Below are positions 12,901-27,900 of a DNA stretch of 64,000 nucleotides, one piece after another; position 1 is the first letter of the stretch; each line of letters begins with the position of its first letter. The notes beneath the pieces were generated by a model. The model saw only the letters and a program-made list of their open reading frames with translations, was not told where the DNA came from and made no database searches. The translations under genes were made by a program, and so were the position numbers. This DNA is from Ischnura elegans (taxonomy: Eukaryota; Arthropoda; Insecta; Odonata; Coenagrionidae): NCBI RefSeq assembly GCF_921293095.1, contig NC_060246.1, positions 14,960,001 through 15,024,000 of the forward strand. The letters are read 5' to 3'.

Positions 12901-15900
12901 TTTACGAGATAAAGAGGTTCACTATAAAGAGGTTTGCCTATAAATTTAAAAGTAAAGCTGACGGGACCTTTGGGGAGGTATGAAGTATGGAGGTCTATGA
13001 TGTAAAGAGGTTCACTACATAGAGGTTTTACTGTAATTGACAAAAATCACAAGTTGTAGAAATTACAACGAAAAAGCAAATTTTGGAGAAAATCTCTGGA
13101 GGACAGATATGCAGTCGAAGATTTTTGGCCTTAAACACCTCCAAATTGTGAGAGTGAGGTTTATCAGCGCACAAGCTTTAACCCATTAGTGGTAGGACCA
13201 CGCAGCACATTACATCCACGTTTTGATTGTTCTGCGCAAGGATCAACAGCCAACATCATTATGAGCAAAGGCAACACTATCTGTGAATCAAGTTGTTTGA
13301 TCTATATCTGTAGTTATTTCTCAGTACTATGCGGAAGGATAATAAAAATTTTGATAATATGAAGTGAGACTATTAGTTAATGATAAAAAGCCAATTCTAA
13401 ATATACATGCATGGCGCATTTGAAAATACAATGTATGAGAAAATGAAGTGCGGATAGTTGTATACTAGCTGCACCCTCATATTTTTACCTCACCCTCATC
13501 GTTTTGACAGGGCAACATAAATTACCAAGTTGGCAGAATTGTATAAAACTTTTAATGTAATAGCTACTCCAGATTCCTTGAGATGCAATGCGAGTGAATA
13601 TTATCACCATGCTGCGTAAGCAATGTCACCTGATCCCACCTTCATTCCGTTCCGAGTAGAAGTGACCTATCTAGCAGAATAAGACAACTTATAGTGTTGC
13701 TGCGAATATGTAGAATAATCAGCAACTTTTGCATTTGCGATTTGCAAAATAGATACGTATAAGGTTATCTTTTTCAGGTGGCCAGACTGAATGGAGAAGG
13801 CTTCTTAATGGCTCATGGCGATCATTTTGACAGGGAGACATAATTAAAAATTAAAATTAAAAAGAAGAACTTTGTGCTTTCTCATGAATATTTATTCACA
13901 AATTTATGACCATGGTTTCAACATTAGACGTCATCATCGGGTTCAAGTTCTTTTTAATTTTAATAATGAATCGCTTTCACAAAGTTATGCCTCAAACAAT
14001 CAATTATATCAAGGGTGATATAAAATACCAAGTTGGCAGAATTCTAGAAAACTTTTAATTTAATTGAGACATCCACAGTTTAGATTCCAGACAGGTGAAT
14101 CGAGGGTTCAGGAGCAACTTTCGCAGAATAATACCAATGAAGAAGTCAAATACGGTACGGGCTGTTGCCTCACACTCAAGAATTATTGTTAAAAGTGCTG
14201 GAATTCACAGAGGGGTGATATTTCTAGGTTATACACTACTTTTGTCCATCTACATACTCTAAGGAATAACAGCCACTCAATGGTCAGTAAATTTTTTCAT
14301 TGAAAGGAAGGTGATTTGAACACCAGAAATATGACGACTCCAAAATTCTCATGATCGGACACGTTCCAGATTTTTATTGCCTTACATTGTACCTAATTTT
14401 CAGATCAATCAAAATGAAAACCTACCTGACAGCGTTGAAGCGCTCTTCCTCTTTAGAAGAAGTGGAGGCTGATAGCGGCTCTAAGTCTTTAGATGAGTCC
14501 TCCTCCTTAGGACTCCCTGCTGTAGTCAAAACAGCATCATCACTGGGATTCTCAGTAGTGAGATTTTGAGGAGTGATAGTTTCTTCTGAAAACCACAAAG
14601 AAATAGATCAGTACACTTTCAACAAAATCATCCAACCGCATCCATTCTCATATCAATGATGCATTTACATATTCTATTATGTAGATATGCAAACTGAATA
14701 TTCAAACATGTTCTCCTAAAAATAACACCATTGTATAGTGGCACAGGCATTTTAATAATGATAAAAACAGGCATAACCGATGGATTGCTGCGAAAATTGT
14801 GGGATATAGACTTCTAAGGATAGGGATTATAAAACATAGGTAAAGTATGTAATTGTAACTAAGACAAACTGTGATGGATAGTGTGGGTGAGCCCCAAGTG
14901 AGGGAGCTGGAGTGACCTTAATGTTTCTAAATGCATATAGCTGTTTGTTTGTCAAAGAAAATGCATGAGTCATGGTTGGCAACAAGTATTTTTGGCCCTG
15001 CACTGAGAAAATGTACCAATTCATTCAGAGGGGATGAGGATAATCCCTTCACAGAAGCACAGAAAATGGTCAGCCACCAGATTAGGCAACCCTGCTATCT
15101 GATTCGCAATATTAACAGAATGGAGGCCTGAGAGGAACTGAATTTCCAAAGCTCTAGGCCATGTCTGCTGTCATCTCACTAGCAAAGGGAAAAACTGTTC
15201 AAGTGTGGAGAAACTTCCTTTCTACTGCACCCCCACTACATTTGGGCACACCCACTTAGCCACAAAGGTAAATTGAACCACGTGCAAGTGATTGGGAATA
15301 TATATTCGGTAAGTGATGAGTACAATTGGGCATTTATTTTCAGCAAAAAAAATGATAAGACTATCTAGAAATATTTCTGAGATTTTATGCATACAGGCCA
15401 AAAGCAGCTAAGGCAAAGCACATAAGTAAATAAATAATGCATATGAAATGAAATTTAAAAAAATAACAGTGGGAAATAAAGAAAATAAATGACACCAATG
15501 AATCTCACTGTGAAAGCCTACGTTACAAATGACAGTTATGGTTGTCAAAATCAACAGAGCTATTTTCAATGTTTTCAAGACAACTGCCATTTGCACAAAA
15601 GTATTAATCTCACATAGCAAAGAACCACAATAGTCCTCTATGTTCAGTCATTTTACTGGTAAAAAAATACTGGTGCTAATGTAAGTTGTATGGAAAAAGT
15701 GGTGACTCAAGTAAAAGAGACGAAGTCAATACGTGTGTGAATAATTTAATGCACATTGTGCTCAGATTAAGTTCGAGTCGTCACACATGGTCCACTTATG
15801 AACATTGTTTAAATCCGATGATGGAATTTCAAAGTCAAAATGACGACTAAATTCACGATAGATGACAGCCTCATCAGCAAATAAACTTATTTTACTGCTG

Positions 15901-18900
15901 GTTTGGGAACAGAGGCCATTAATGTATATAATGGACAAAAGGGCCAATTACGCTTCCTTGTGGGACACTTCACATCACTGTGACTACATCAGAGCTGATT
16001 CCATCAAGAAGTACTTTTTGTTTACGATCACTCAGAAAGTCACGTATCCAGTTTACCACTGTTTTGTTTAATCTGCATGACTGTGATTTGTATAAAAGTT
16101 TGTTGTGAGGTACCGTGTCAAAAGCTTTCTTAAAATCTAGAAATAACACATCAATTTGTCATTTTACTTCACCAGATTTAAGAACGTCGTGAAGAAACAG
16201 CATGAGCTGTGTTTTGCATGATTTACCTTTTCAGAAACTGTGCTGACAGCCTTGGAGGAAGTTACGACAGTCCAAAAAAGCCATGATGTAGCCCGAGTAT
16301 CTTGCAAATAATAGATGTTATTGAAATTGGACTACATATAGTTGCCAGGGTCACGTCTGTTTCCCTTTTTGAATATTAGTGTAACAGCTGAAATTTTCTA
16401 GGCTAGTGGTAACTTTCCTTCAGACAATGACTTCTTGAATATAACCTCTATGAATAGTGTAATCAGTGATGCTAACTCCTTGAGGACATGCGCGAGTAGT
16501 CCCTCTGGACCCAGAGACTTAATATTCTTTATCAATTGTAGTTGTTTACCATCCTATAGGGTTGCATAGAGATTTCTTCCATCGGTTCCTCAATAGATGG
16601 GATGCCTAAATTACATTCGGTATTGTCTGTAGTGTATACACTTTCGAAGCGGAAATCTTATGTGTTCACTTTGCCAATGTTTTCGGTGACAAGTTTACCC
16701 CCATCCCCCCTTAAATACCTCACGTAATTAATGGATACCCCCAAACGAATTGGTGTGAGAAACTTTGCATCGTGGCAGAGCTAGTTTCCCCTGCTCTTAT
16801 GATTAGTTTAAACCCTGAAAAAGATTTATGTAATATTTTGAAAATCTATTGAAAAAAGCATCCCAGGACCTTATAACAGGGTTTCAAGGCACATTTAAAC
16901 AATGTTGATACTATTTTTATGTAATTAGATCCACAGCAGATATCAGATTATTCAGGAGCGGCATACCCGTGCATGATTTTTACTCAAATTCAATGTTTTA
17001 GGCTATCTTAAAAAAAAAAAAAAAAAAAAAAATTGGACGAAAAATTACCAGAATTACTGCATTTTAATGCAATGCTACACCGGGCTTATTATTTCCATTA
17101 GAATCCCCATTTTGTAAAACGGAATTACCGACAGCCCAGAACCGCTACTACATGATGGTGTGATCACACGCTAGCTGCATTCGCAGGAGCTCCGTATCCC
17201 TGTTTTCTAAGCCTCACAGTGCACGACCGCACTCAGTGTTCACGGATCCACGTCCCGCAGCAGTTGCAACTCAGGCAACTATGTGAGATGCGACTACGTG
17301 GCATGGTGCCAGACAGTGTAACAGCTGCAATACAAGTACAACCATGTTGTCGCCGCTAACAAGATCATGAACTGGTGAAGAAAGCTCTCAATGAGTCCAG
17401 GAAGCACTCTTTAATAACATAGTAAGTGCATAAATAACAATATATTGTTTGTTTTACGTTAATTATGAACATTACAACACATTATAGTGAAAGTTTGTGT
17501 AATCAGTGTTTTCTGATTATTCGTGCCATCTCCACCCATCATTAGCCCGGATAATCAGGAGTGTGGTGTATAAGTCTATTTTTTGCCATGTTAATGATAA
17601 ATATTCAAGTAATTTCTAATAATGTAACCAAACAGTACCTTCAAAAACAGCTGAATTATCCTGCAAATCTTGGATAAGGTTATTGTTGCTACGTTTGTCT
17701 GATGAGTCCACATTTGTGTGAACCACAGATCTCATCTCCTCCATTGGGGTGCCCTGCACAATAACCTCATCTTGGTCAGCTTCCTCCTTCGCTTTCAATA
17801 TCTCCAAGTTCAAGCTTTCCTCAAGTACAGCATTCTGTAAGAGAAATAATGATTTTCAAATATTCACCATTAGGATTCTATGAATAAAAGAAAAATCAAG
17901 TAAAAAAAAAAAGGCGGTAGGAAAGCTGAGAATTAAACCCATCAGCACCTCAAAGTTTTTTTGTTTCAGAAATTGATCAGTTTTCCATATTACAATGCAC
18001 ATATTCAGTAAATATTCCACAAAAATGTTCCTGCGTTATTTATGTAAATCATTATAAGGTTGATCGAATGAACGTCAGCAGTGTTAAACAATGAAGGCTA
18101 AGGCTTTAATAAATTTTGACTCGTCAGATGTGATTTTTTCACTAATTCACTTAAAATTTGCGAAAAAGGCAAAATTTTGTTTTTAACTCCACAACGCCAT
18201 CATGTGATAAATTATTGAATGATAGCATGCCAAAAAGGCGAAGTCATTTAAATCTCATCCGGCCGCTGGGATGGGATTTAATTAAATGCCCGCTGCGCTT
18301 GAGGGGTTAAAAACAGATTTTGCATTATATCTGTATTCGCAGATTTCTATACTGGGTCTCGTGAATTTCACGGATATCTAGTTATACATCAAACTGTGTA
18401 GATTTATCTATAAAATGAAAACAGTAATACATGTACATTAAAATAATGCAGTAATGCATATTTTTTTTCAATTTTGCCAATGAACTGAACTGAAAATGAA
18501 TTTATTAAGCCAAATGAACACACCATAACACATTGGACAAGCATAACAAGATACAAGATGAGGGTTCGGATTACCTTCACAAGGTTTTCTTCACAAAAAA
18601 CAAATTTCTAAGTAAGTTGACTATTAATATCAATGATTATTCAATGCATTGCTGAATAATAAAGAACAGGTCTTAAAATAAACACCATATAATTAATTAG
18701 ATATATATAAACTCACCTTAGGGTCGCATAACTTCAAGAAGTGAACAGATTTCCCACACCGAAGAAGAAGTGACTCCAAACCACATAAAAATTCAGGAAC
18801 CAAAGCAGGATTTACTGAGAAGGCTCGAGTCCAGTATCTCCGACTTCTATGGTTGATGTACTCCTTTCGGAAGGTTACAAAGAAGTCATCTTCATCTACC

Positions 18901-21900
18901 ACTTCTCCATTATACACCCACTTTTCCAGGAGACTGGAAAGGATGCAGGAATTTAACTTCTTGTAATGAATCAGAGAGAAAAATAAATGAGACCTAACCT
19001 ATTTCAAAACACTTATGCTGGTTCCTTCATAACATTTATTATTTTTCACCTGTTTATTAGAATTAGAATTATTGCTTCTTACACAGCTAAGGAGGGTATC
19101 ATTGTGTAGTGCTGACTGTTGCCATGTTAGATGCTATCATAGCCATCCAAAACATGGCTAGCAGAGCTTACTTGAATTAAATTAAATGTACATAAATTTT
19201 AATATCTTAGAACCTGTGAAAAATACGCAGGCAAATATATACAGTGGAACCTCGTTAAAGCGAGTACGGGCTATAGCGACACCCCCGCTATTACGAGAGA
19301 TAGCCGATGCACCGTCAATTGACCCTATAATAAGCGTGTTAAAAAATTCGTTTTTACGAGACCCTTTCGGTGTTGGCTCTCGCCATAGCGAGGGTTTCAC
19401 CGCCGGAAGACTTTCATGAAGACTCCTTAACCTCTGTAATTGCTGGCGATCTGTTAGAAATGAAGTTAATGGAGTGCTCAGTCTCAAATTTATGTGGTAA
19501 ACTGTCATTCGATAAATATAATGATGACGAAACAATGCTTTGCATGATTTTTATTCAGTGCGGCGCTTATAAATTGTTTGAATAGTTAGTCTTTATTTGA
19601 GTAAGGAAATTTAGTGATGCAAAAAACATCGCCTTTCGTCTGGATTTATGCTTACGTTTATCGAATAGATGTTTATCTGTCGCCGCACCACTCCTGTTCC
19701 TGTATATCTGTTCGCAACAGGTATATTGGCTATCATTTGCTCCACCTCCGGTAAAGCGACAATTCGCTATAGCGAGTGTTTATTAGTGCACCGTGGGGTG
19801 TCGTTATATCGAGGTTTCACTGTAAAATAGAGATGAGTTGGTTCCGCTACCCGGTTCTTGGTTCTGCCAGTTCTTGGCCTGTGGAACCAGTAGCAAGAAC
19901 CGATCGAATAAAGTCGGTCCTTTGGAACTGGCTCAGTATGGTGGTGAGGATTTGAATCTGGTACCCAAAATGGAAATGGTCTGCAGCGTATTCAAGGCCA
20001 AAAAGTGAAAAAAAAAATTTTTTTTACAAACCACATCTTACTTTCAGATTGCATGGCTTCCACGTTTTTTTTCTTATGAGAGTTGCTCGCTAACACGTGC
20101 ATTTAAGGGTTTGTCAGGTTGCCACCCTTGCCAACATTGTAACATTTCCGTAGTCGTGGCCACATAGGCCGCTTTCAAAAGGGCTGACTATTTGCCTGCC
20201 GCCGTCCACGGCACAGAGCCATTCTTTCAAGTAACGCCAGCAGAACGCGATACACTGGCCAAATCCGGCCCCTGCAATGTGCCGTCTATGGCGTAATACA
20301 GACAATGCTACATTGAGTCTGCTTTCAGACAAAACGCCTTTTCGTCGACAGCTATTCATGTGAAATTTAGGCGGCTTTCAGACGAGATGACTCTCTGCAA
20401 TGCCGTGTGCCATGCCTGTGCTGGGGGAAAATCGTTTCGTCTGAAAGTGATCTTATGATTGAATCATGTACATATATGCACATATACAGTGATTCTTAGA
20501 CTTACCAGCAAGATGCATTCTGTGACTTTGTTCATAAGTTGATAAACCAAAGCAAGGCATCGATAAATTTTTGTTATCCTGCAGAATGCAATGCTGCATA
20601 ACAATTTTGCGTTTACCCACGGTCGCCCAGTTTATCCATGGTGTAGCTGTACCGACACGTTGAGCAGTTTATTGTTGAGATTTTTAGAACAATGACAATG
20701 AAGCACATACGTGAATAAGTTGTCAATAAAAGTAACAATTTAAGCTACATCACAGAATAAAAAATATATTGTGAATTGACTCATAAGTTACAACAAATTA
20801 ACGGATGATGTCGTCAGATGTTGGGGGAGTGTCACCATTGATCCTGATGCTATGATAACTAACAATGAGGTATGTAAACTGCGCTCCAAGCATATTTCGC
20901 ACGGCCCTTCAAAATCAACAAAGACCACGACTGTTATCAGAGAATGCCTGGTCAGTACTGCAAGCAATATTTCTGCCAATAAAAGAATTGATTATTCCCA
21001 GATAGGGTAAAAATGTTGAATTATTAAAATCAAAACCTCGAGAAAGAGCCAATGGCTGCCTGATGTAATGTGACGTATTGGTCGATAATGCATTCTTTAA
21101 CGTGTCATTTCAACTGTTTTACTTGGCAAATAAAATTATGGAGACAATCTTAAGTTTTTTTTTACAGAGCTTTCCCGCTAATTTACTTATTTAGTGAAAT
21201 TATATTCATTCACTTCTTGTGGTTGTTCATTTAAATTTGCTATTGATTCAGATAATAAGAGTCCATCTTTAGAACCGTGCATGTATGGAGAACCGAGAAC
21301 CGATGGGGGAGAACCCGACCAGTACCTAGAACCGAAAAAATTCAACTCATCCTTCATATAAAAGGCAAAAAAGGATCGCTGCTGGCCACAGTGATATTAT
21401 GAGGAGGATGGCAAGGAAGGGAGAGAGTGAGAAGGACTGGGTTATAGGCTGAGGGGGACCATCACAGGTAATCCCATGGTCAGTTAATTAAATGTTAGAT
21501 AGTAATTGCATTGATGTATTTGTACCAGCATAATCCTTAATTGCTTGGTCAATGCTAAAATAGGAAGTTGAAAATTCTGTCATAGGTGTGCAGAGTATGG
21601 ACCTCATACTTGGCACTTATAATTTGCATGAAGAACATTGTCACTGCCTACGTAGGATTTTTGTCCTGTTTTTTCTTAAAAAACTGTCCATAAAAAGTGA
21701 GTGAGATTTTGTTTCCAGGGTAATGGTATGCCTGCCTCGTGAAAAATATATTGCAGTATTGCTGAACAGCATATGACTTTGCGTACACCTCTTTCGTCGG
21801 TGCTTTCCCCCATCCTGTCCCCCAAGACTTTGCCCGAGTTGGCACTCCCTCTCCCACCCACCTTCGCCCACTTCCTCCCGTTTTCTTCGCATTTCCGTCC

Positions 21901-24900
21901 CTCCCTCCCACCCATGGAGCCAGCAGTGTAATTAGTGCCAAGATGTACGAAGCCCTGATGACACCATGAGCAAATGGGGGCTTCGTGCAAAGTCACGAGG
22001 GACACTCCGAGACATCGAGGCACTGGTGGTAGGCGGCAGTCGCAGATGAGATATAAACACATTGACTCAATAGACTTATCTAACGATTTGATCGTTGGAT
22101 TATTCTTCCTCACAGGATAATCCTCCAAAATCGTTAGAGTAGCAATGGCTGTTGCCTGGTCTCGCTGGTGGTAGGACCCGCCCGCCTTTGTGACGGTGCG
22201 GGATTCCTCGTCCCATCCCTTCCTTCCCTATCCCATCCCAGGATGCGTCGTCGGGCTCCTATCATGGCGGCGCCTCCTTCCTTTCTCCTTCCTGTCCTTC
22301 CCCTTCTGCGGTGCAGAGGTAAAAAGCTCGCGCTTACAGGCCCTGCCCCAGGAGTGTATCCTTGCGAGCCCGCCCTAGCAGTCTTGTTCCGACTGACTCA
22401 ATAGACTCCGTCCACCACTTGTCGGTCTGTTATTACCCTCGGTTCCCTTTCTCCCTTCACCTGAATCTATAGATTGCCATCACTCACATTACAATACGCA
22501 ACACTCAAGGCTAGCATCCCTTTTAAAAAGTACTTAATACAAAGCAAAAAATTTGGGTCGCTTTGAGCCCCTAAATTAATGGTTTTGTAGGCTAGTCGAG
22601 GGTGTAAATTACACTCAATAATGAGTGCTTGAATTAATTATAAATAAGATGTTAGGGTAGACAGGAAGAAGGAATAAATGGGAATTTGAGCAGAGTAGAA
22701 GTACACATGTACATGCATGGCAAACTCATAGATGTGAAGAGATATGATTCAATGACAAAATAATCCTTGGGCAAACTTACTTGAAATATGAACGGCAAGC
22801 TGAGTTCAAAATATATCGAAGAAGGTATACAAGCTCTTTCTTCTGTGCTCCAGATGCATGCCTGTGGAGATGTCCCAAAGCACCTACACCATTTGGGATG
22901 CTAACACTACCGCCCCATTTCCCAAATGCTCTCGCCAATCCGATGATTTGAAGTTGCAAAACTCTTATCTTGGATTTAACCAGAAGGAAGGATAATGAAT
23001 TTTGCTTCAAAAGATTGTGCATCACCACCATGCAAGCTCCACTGTATAAATTAAGATAGGTTTTGATGCTCCTCCAGATGGCCTGTTTGGAATAAGAAAA
23101 GAAACTTGATATTCTTATAAATAAATTCAAGGCTGATTAGTGACAAAGTAATAAGAAATTTAGATTAGTCATTTATCATTTTAAAACCATTCAATAATTG
23201 CTATAACATTAGAAGGCTGAAGGGGTCAAATTTGACCCCTCGGCATTTTTAAATTGACGACTATTTCTTAATTTTTTACCGATCGAAATGAAATTACGTG
23301 ACTTTTATTCTTTTCTGACAAGACGTACACATGGTGAATTTCACAAAAAACTGCTGAACGGTTAAGTTGGAATTTTAACTTTAATCTTCGAGGCCGGAGG
23401 GGTCAAATTTGACCCCTTAATTTTGAAGCAGTTATCACCTTTTTCTGTTCCCTGCATCATTGCTATTTAACTGTAAATGTGTTTTTTAACTATTAAAATG
23501 CTTAAATGAATTGCAATCTCTACTCCTTAGGCTTTCCACGTCACAAATGTCCATATTTTACTACTTTGTCAGATCAACATGCTATCAATATCTGCAGCAT
23601 TTAATCTAAACTTGATTTCCATTGGGTCTGTTTATACTTTCAATGTGTCCATCTGCCCCTGGGTAGCTTTTGCGGTCCGTCACCTAGTTCCTAAATCTTT
23701 TTTTCACTAGAATGTAGTCGATATGGAATCTTTTTAGGTCCTATGGCATTTTCCATGGGAATCTTCTTTGCATGGGATTTTTGAAACCACTAGCCAGTGG
23801 ATCCGTGCAGAATTCAAGTAAACACTCTCCTCTTTCATTTGGGTTTCCATATCCATATTTCCATGTTATTCTCACACCTTAACTTTGCCAACGATAGCAT
23901 TCCAATGGATATTAATCTCAAAATTGAGAAGGAGTTCAACAGTACTTTTATCTCGCTCAAATCTAGGAGTTAAGATGGTTTCTTTGATTCGCTTATGATT
24001 CAACACAAATGTACTCTGACATTGTCCAGAAAATCACTAAACACTACTCTTTAGAATTATTAAAAAAAAGTACATACCAGTTGCACAACTCCATCAACAC
24101 TATCTTGATATAAAGGCTGCTCCAAAACGGAAGTCATGCGTCTAAAGCAGGTCCCCATCACCAAGAAATCTTTTGAGTACAAGGAGAGAGCTTCATGACT
24201 TAGTCCTTCAACCCAAGTTCCAGAGAGTAATTCAAAAGCATCTGATTTCTAAAAGAGAAGAAATGAAACACACTAGGTAAATGATCATTCATTCGTACAT
24301 ATGAGTACATACCCTAAACATCACTTCTACCACATAAAACGAATATCGACAGAATAAATCACCAATAAGACCAAATACATGGCACAGCTGCTAGATAAGG
24401 AACAACCAGATTAAGTAAAAATACCTTAAAAGTCATTGCAGAATCAATTACAATACTAATTCATTTCTTAAAATTCCATAACATGCATATTTTTATTCTC
24501 TTGAGCAGGCTGGTCAAATTTAAACAGCATCCAGGCTCCTCGAAGGGCAGATTACCATCATCAGTGGTATAGCCAGGAATTTCTTCCGGGGGGCGAGTAG
24601 GGGGCGGAGGGGTACGAAACCAGGGGGGAAATTTTTTAATAACAGGGTACTAAGTAATGGGTACTAATTTTAATACCTTTCATATTAAAAAAACTTCATT
24701 TTTTTTTAAAGAAATATTTTGTAAATTCATGATTTTTCAATATTTTATTTTCTTTTATGAAGGAAAATAACTGTATATTTATATTTTGGGGGGGCAGGGG
24801 TCCGGACCCCCCAGTCCCTCCTGGCTACGCCACTGACCATCGTAGTCGTAGTCAAGAGGGAATGTAGCTTGATCATGGGATTTATAAGAAGGATAGATGT

Positions 24901-27900
24901 GGCATTTAGTCCGCAGTAAAAAGATATACAACACACACATTACTGAAATCCTTGTGTGATTTGCCCACAGTTTAAAAATGATTTTTTACGTTCATCAATT
25001 CTTGAGTAAAATTTCCTCCCAATCTAGGCAACATGACAACAATTACTAAATGTTGAAGGGCAAGAGGTACTGCCTCTTTGGCCGGCACTGAGGGAAACAA
25101 ACTTTTAATGCTGAAAGAGACCATACCTTTCCTTAACCCTTTGAGGTCCAACGTCGAGTCTGGCTCGACAAGTCTAGTGCTACGAGCACTATGCTTGTCC
25201 TAGCATCGGGTCTAACTTCGAGTTGAACTTGTCATAGCAAGTCGAAGCTATTTATACAAGGGCAATGTTTCAATATGTACGCGACACGACACGAGAGTAT
25301 TAAAAAGTGGACTGTATTTTTTATTATGCACCGGGAGTCCCAAACCATCCAAATCACCACTCACCTGAGTGTCGGGCTCCCGTCGATGGCTTCCTCAGGC
25401 AGCGTCGGCTCGAGATCCTTCCGACTTGACGACACATTCACTGCCGTTCACGGCCAGCAACCACAAAAACAATACATTTAAACAATTACACTCTCACCCA
25501 CACGGGTGCCCAACAAACAATAAATCAAGCGAGTGGCGATTAAAGCATAGGACTCCCTATGGCGCGAACACAATAGATTACCTGATTTTTTATTAACTAG
25601 AAGTTAGACCTGATGCTACGACAAGCCTAGTGCTTGTAGCACAAGACTTGTCGAGCCAGCCTCGACGTTGGAATGCAAAGGGTTAAGATTCCCTCCCTTT
25701 GGACTCCCTCCTCCCTCCTTAAAAACCTTGTTCAATGACCCTGACTAGACCTCTGTCACATAAATGAGTCCCCAACCCTCCCTGTTCCTACTTCAAAATT
25801 TTACCCACTTACACCTTCCAACAATATATGTATATGCCAGGCTAGCTGCTCTTTATTCAGTGCTCTTGGTAATGATGAGTAAACATTGAAGGAAGTTGAG
25901 CAATCAAAAAAGTGTGGAAAATTACTCCTGCTGTTTGTATCATTATTATCGATGAATTTCCACAAAGTGAACTATTATCAATCAACCTAATTCCAATGAG
26001 ATGTGGTGTACCAATTAAAGCAAGATCTCTTTCATTTATAACCTAAATAAATAATTTTCAAATACTTCTTTCAGTGGCTACTCATTGGCATACTACCGCA
26101 CTTTCACCGACTTGTCTCTTCCGACCAACTTAGTACATAATTGAAGAGTAAAGCTGATGATGAGCATATCCGTGTCAGACTACAAAAATCTTGTCCCTCA
26201 CAATCATTTATTGAAATATAAGGGCATACCAACATTGCACTCGCTTTGAAAGGAGCTGGTGTTCTGGCGAATGACAATAATAAAATCTTCATGGGTTCTA
26301 CACACACTGCCACAGTGTGGACTTGTGACGTCAACGTCTCGTTCAGTAAAACCCATCCCGAAGTTCGCTTTGAGAAAATGGCTTGGTGGTGTAACTGGCT
26401 AACACACCTGACTGGCAATTGGGAGATCCGGGTTCGAATCCCAGCTAAGTCAAATATTATTTCATGGTGAACTTCATCCTATGGTGTACATACTTAACTT
26501 TGCACCCGTGCGCGTGACTGCATACAAGGTCACTTGTTCCTGCTGTGCTTTAAGATATATTGATGTTAATTAAAATGTCAATTCTCATTTTTACTATTCT
26601 ACTAAAACTCTAATTCTACTTCTGCCTTACGCTGACTTCCACCATGAACTCCATTTTGCTCACCTTGTTAAATGTAAAGCATTCAGATTCCACTCCTATT
26701 ATGAGATACATGATTTGTTGGAAGAAGGAATGCCATGACGTTGGATGCTTAGGAGGTGCCCATAGCGTTGGTTCCATGGTGAGGATCATGCACTCCTGAA
26801 TCTTGAGCTGACAGTTAAGGGCTTTGGGTCCAGCTTCCATCAGGGAAGGAAGCTCACGAGCAGGTAAAGCCTCTCCAAGAGTCTCCCACGTGTGGTGGAC
26901 CTCTTTCTTCTCGTACGAGTTATCCAAAATCCCAATATCATCCCAAGGCATTCCACACCAACCTCCGGGTGACACACCCAGTGGTGTAGCGCCATGTGAC
27001 ACATAGCCCTCATCTTCAACCTAAAGGACAGAAAACATAATTCACTCCCAGCAAGCCAAAGGACAGTGACATGAAATGGAGGAAATAGTCCCACATCACC
27101 TTTAATTAATAATGCTAGAAAATTAAATTTTACAGTTAAATAATCTATAAGACAGAGCAAAATGAACATAATCCTAATAGCTGAAAGGTTTTCAATGGTA
27201 TACTGGATTGTATGCACAAGAGCAGCAGCATCTAACCTTAAAAGCTATGCATAAGAGGCTATTGTTAAACAAGAGATAAAATGTACAGAGATTTTAATTT
27301 AAATATAACAATATCCAAGATTTCTTGTTAAGTATGACACAATATGTACTTGAATTGCGAACACCACTCTGTTCATAATTGAGATAACTAAAATAACATT
27401 CTCATCAAGTTAAACAGGGGCAGTCTGATATCATTGGGAGCCTTCAGCAAGACCTATTATTTGGGATCTCTTTTTACTGATAGATGAAACATTAATGGCA
27501 TCAATGAGACATCTAATTGGATAAATTATGGAGACATAAAATTGGATAAAAGGCAGACAGGACATCTAATTGGGCTCAGCGATAGTCATCTTAGCTTTTG
27601 CTGATGACACAGATCTTTCAGAAACACACAACTTAAGTAATTCATGTAGAGAATAAATACTTAAAAAATTATAATGCAAAAATGACACCGGTGAAACATA
27701 CTATTGCATGATAAATACAATTCCAAGGGTAAAGCACGGAACATTTCACTTATATCTTACAGGAAAATGAATATATGTACTAGGTGGGTAAATTAAGTAA
27801 TGAGACTGATTCTCTAATGTTCAATCTGGTAACAGTGGGGAAGCGGTATGTGGAGGGGATCAAGTGGACTGCATAGAGGAGGCCCAATTCCGTCACACAG

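Larger units (their letters stand above)
14586..17638 (-). other. GCP6 intron 9
   Basis: 3.05 kb between exons 9 and 10. It holds a LINE reverse transcriptase fragment (15760-16545), a 27-base poly(A) tract near 17010 and the second pogo-like copy. The remainder (14600-15750) shows nothing recognisable. Confidence 0.6.
18934..22780 (-). other. GCP6 intron 7
   Basis: 3.85 kb between exons 7 and 8, mostly filled by the elements at 19242-19822 and 19828-21355. The stretch 21640-22480 is G+C-rich for this window, with pyrimidine-rich runs. No gene was recognised in it. Confidence 0.5.
24249..26663 (-). other. GCP6 intron 5
   Basis: 2.4 kb between exons 5 and 6, holding a hAT MITE (24562-24835), a piggyBac-like MITE (25137-25682) and a tRNA-like sequence (26380-26451). 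The remainder shows nothing recognisable. Confidence 0.6.

Noticed and set aside
21640-22480. Possible gene in the G+C-rich part of GCP6 intron 7
   Set aside because: Open frames on both strands overlap and are low-complexity; no domain or splice structure was recognised.
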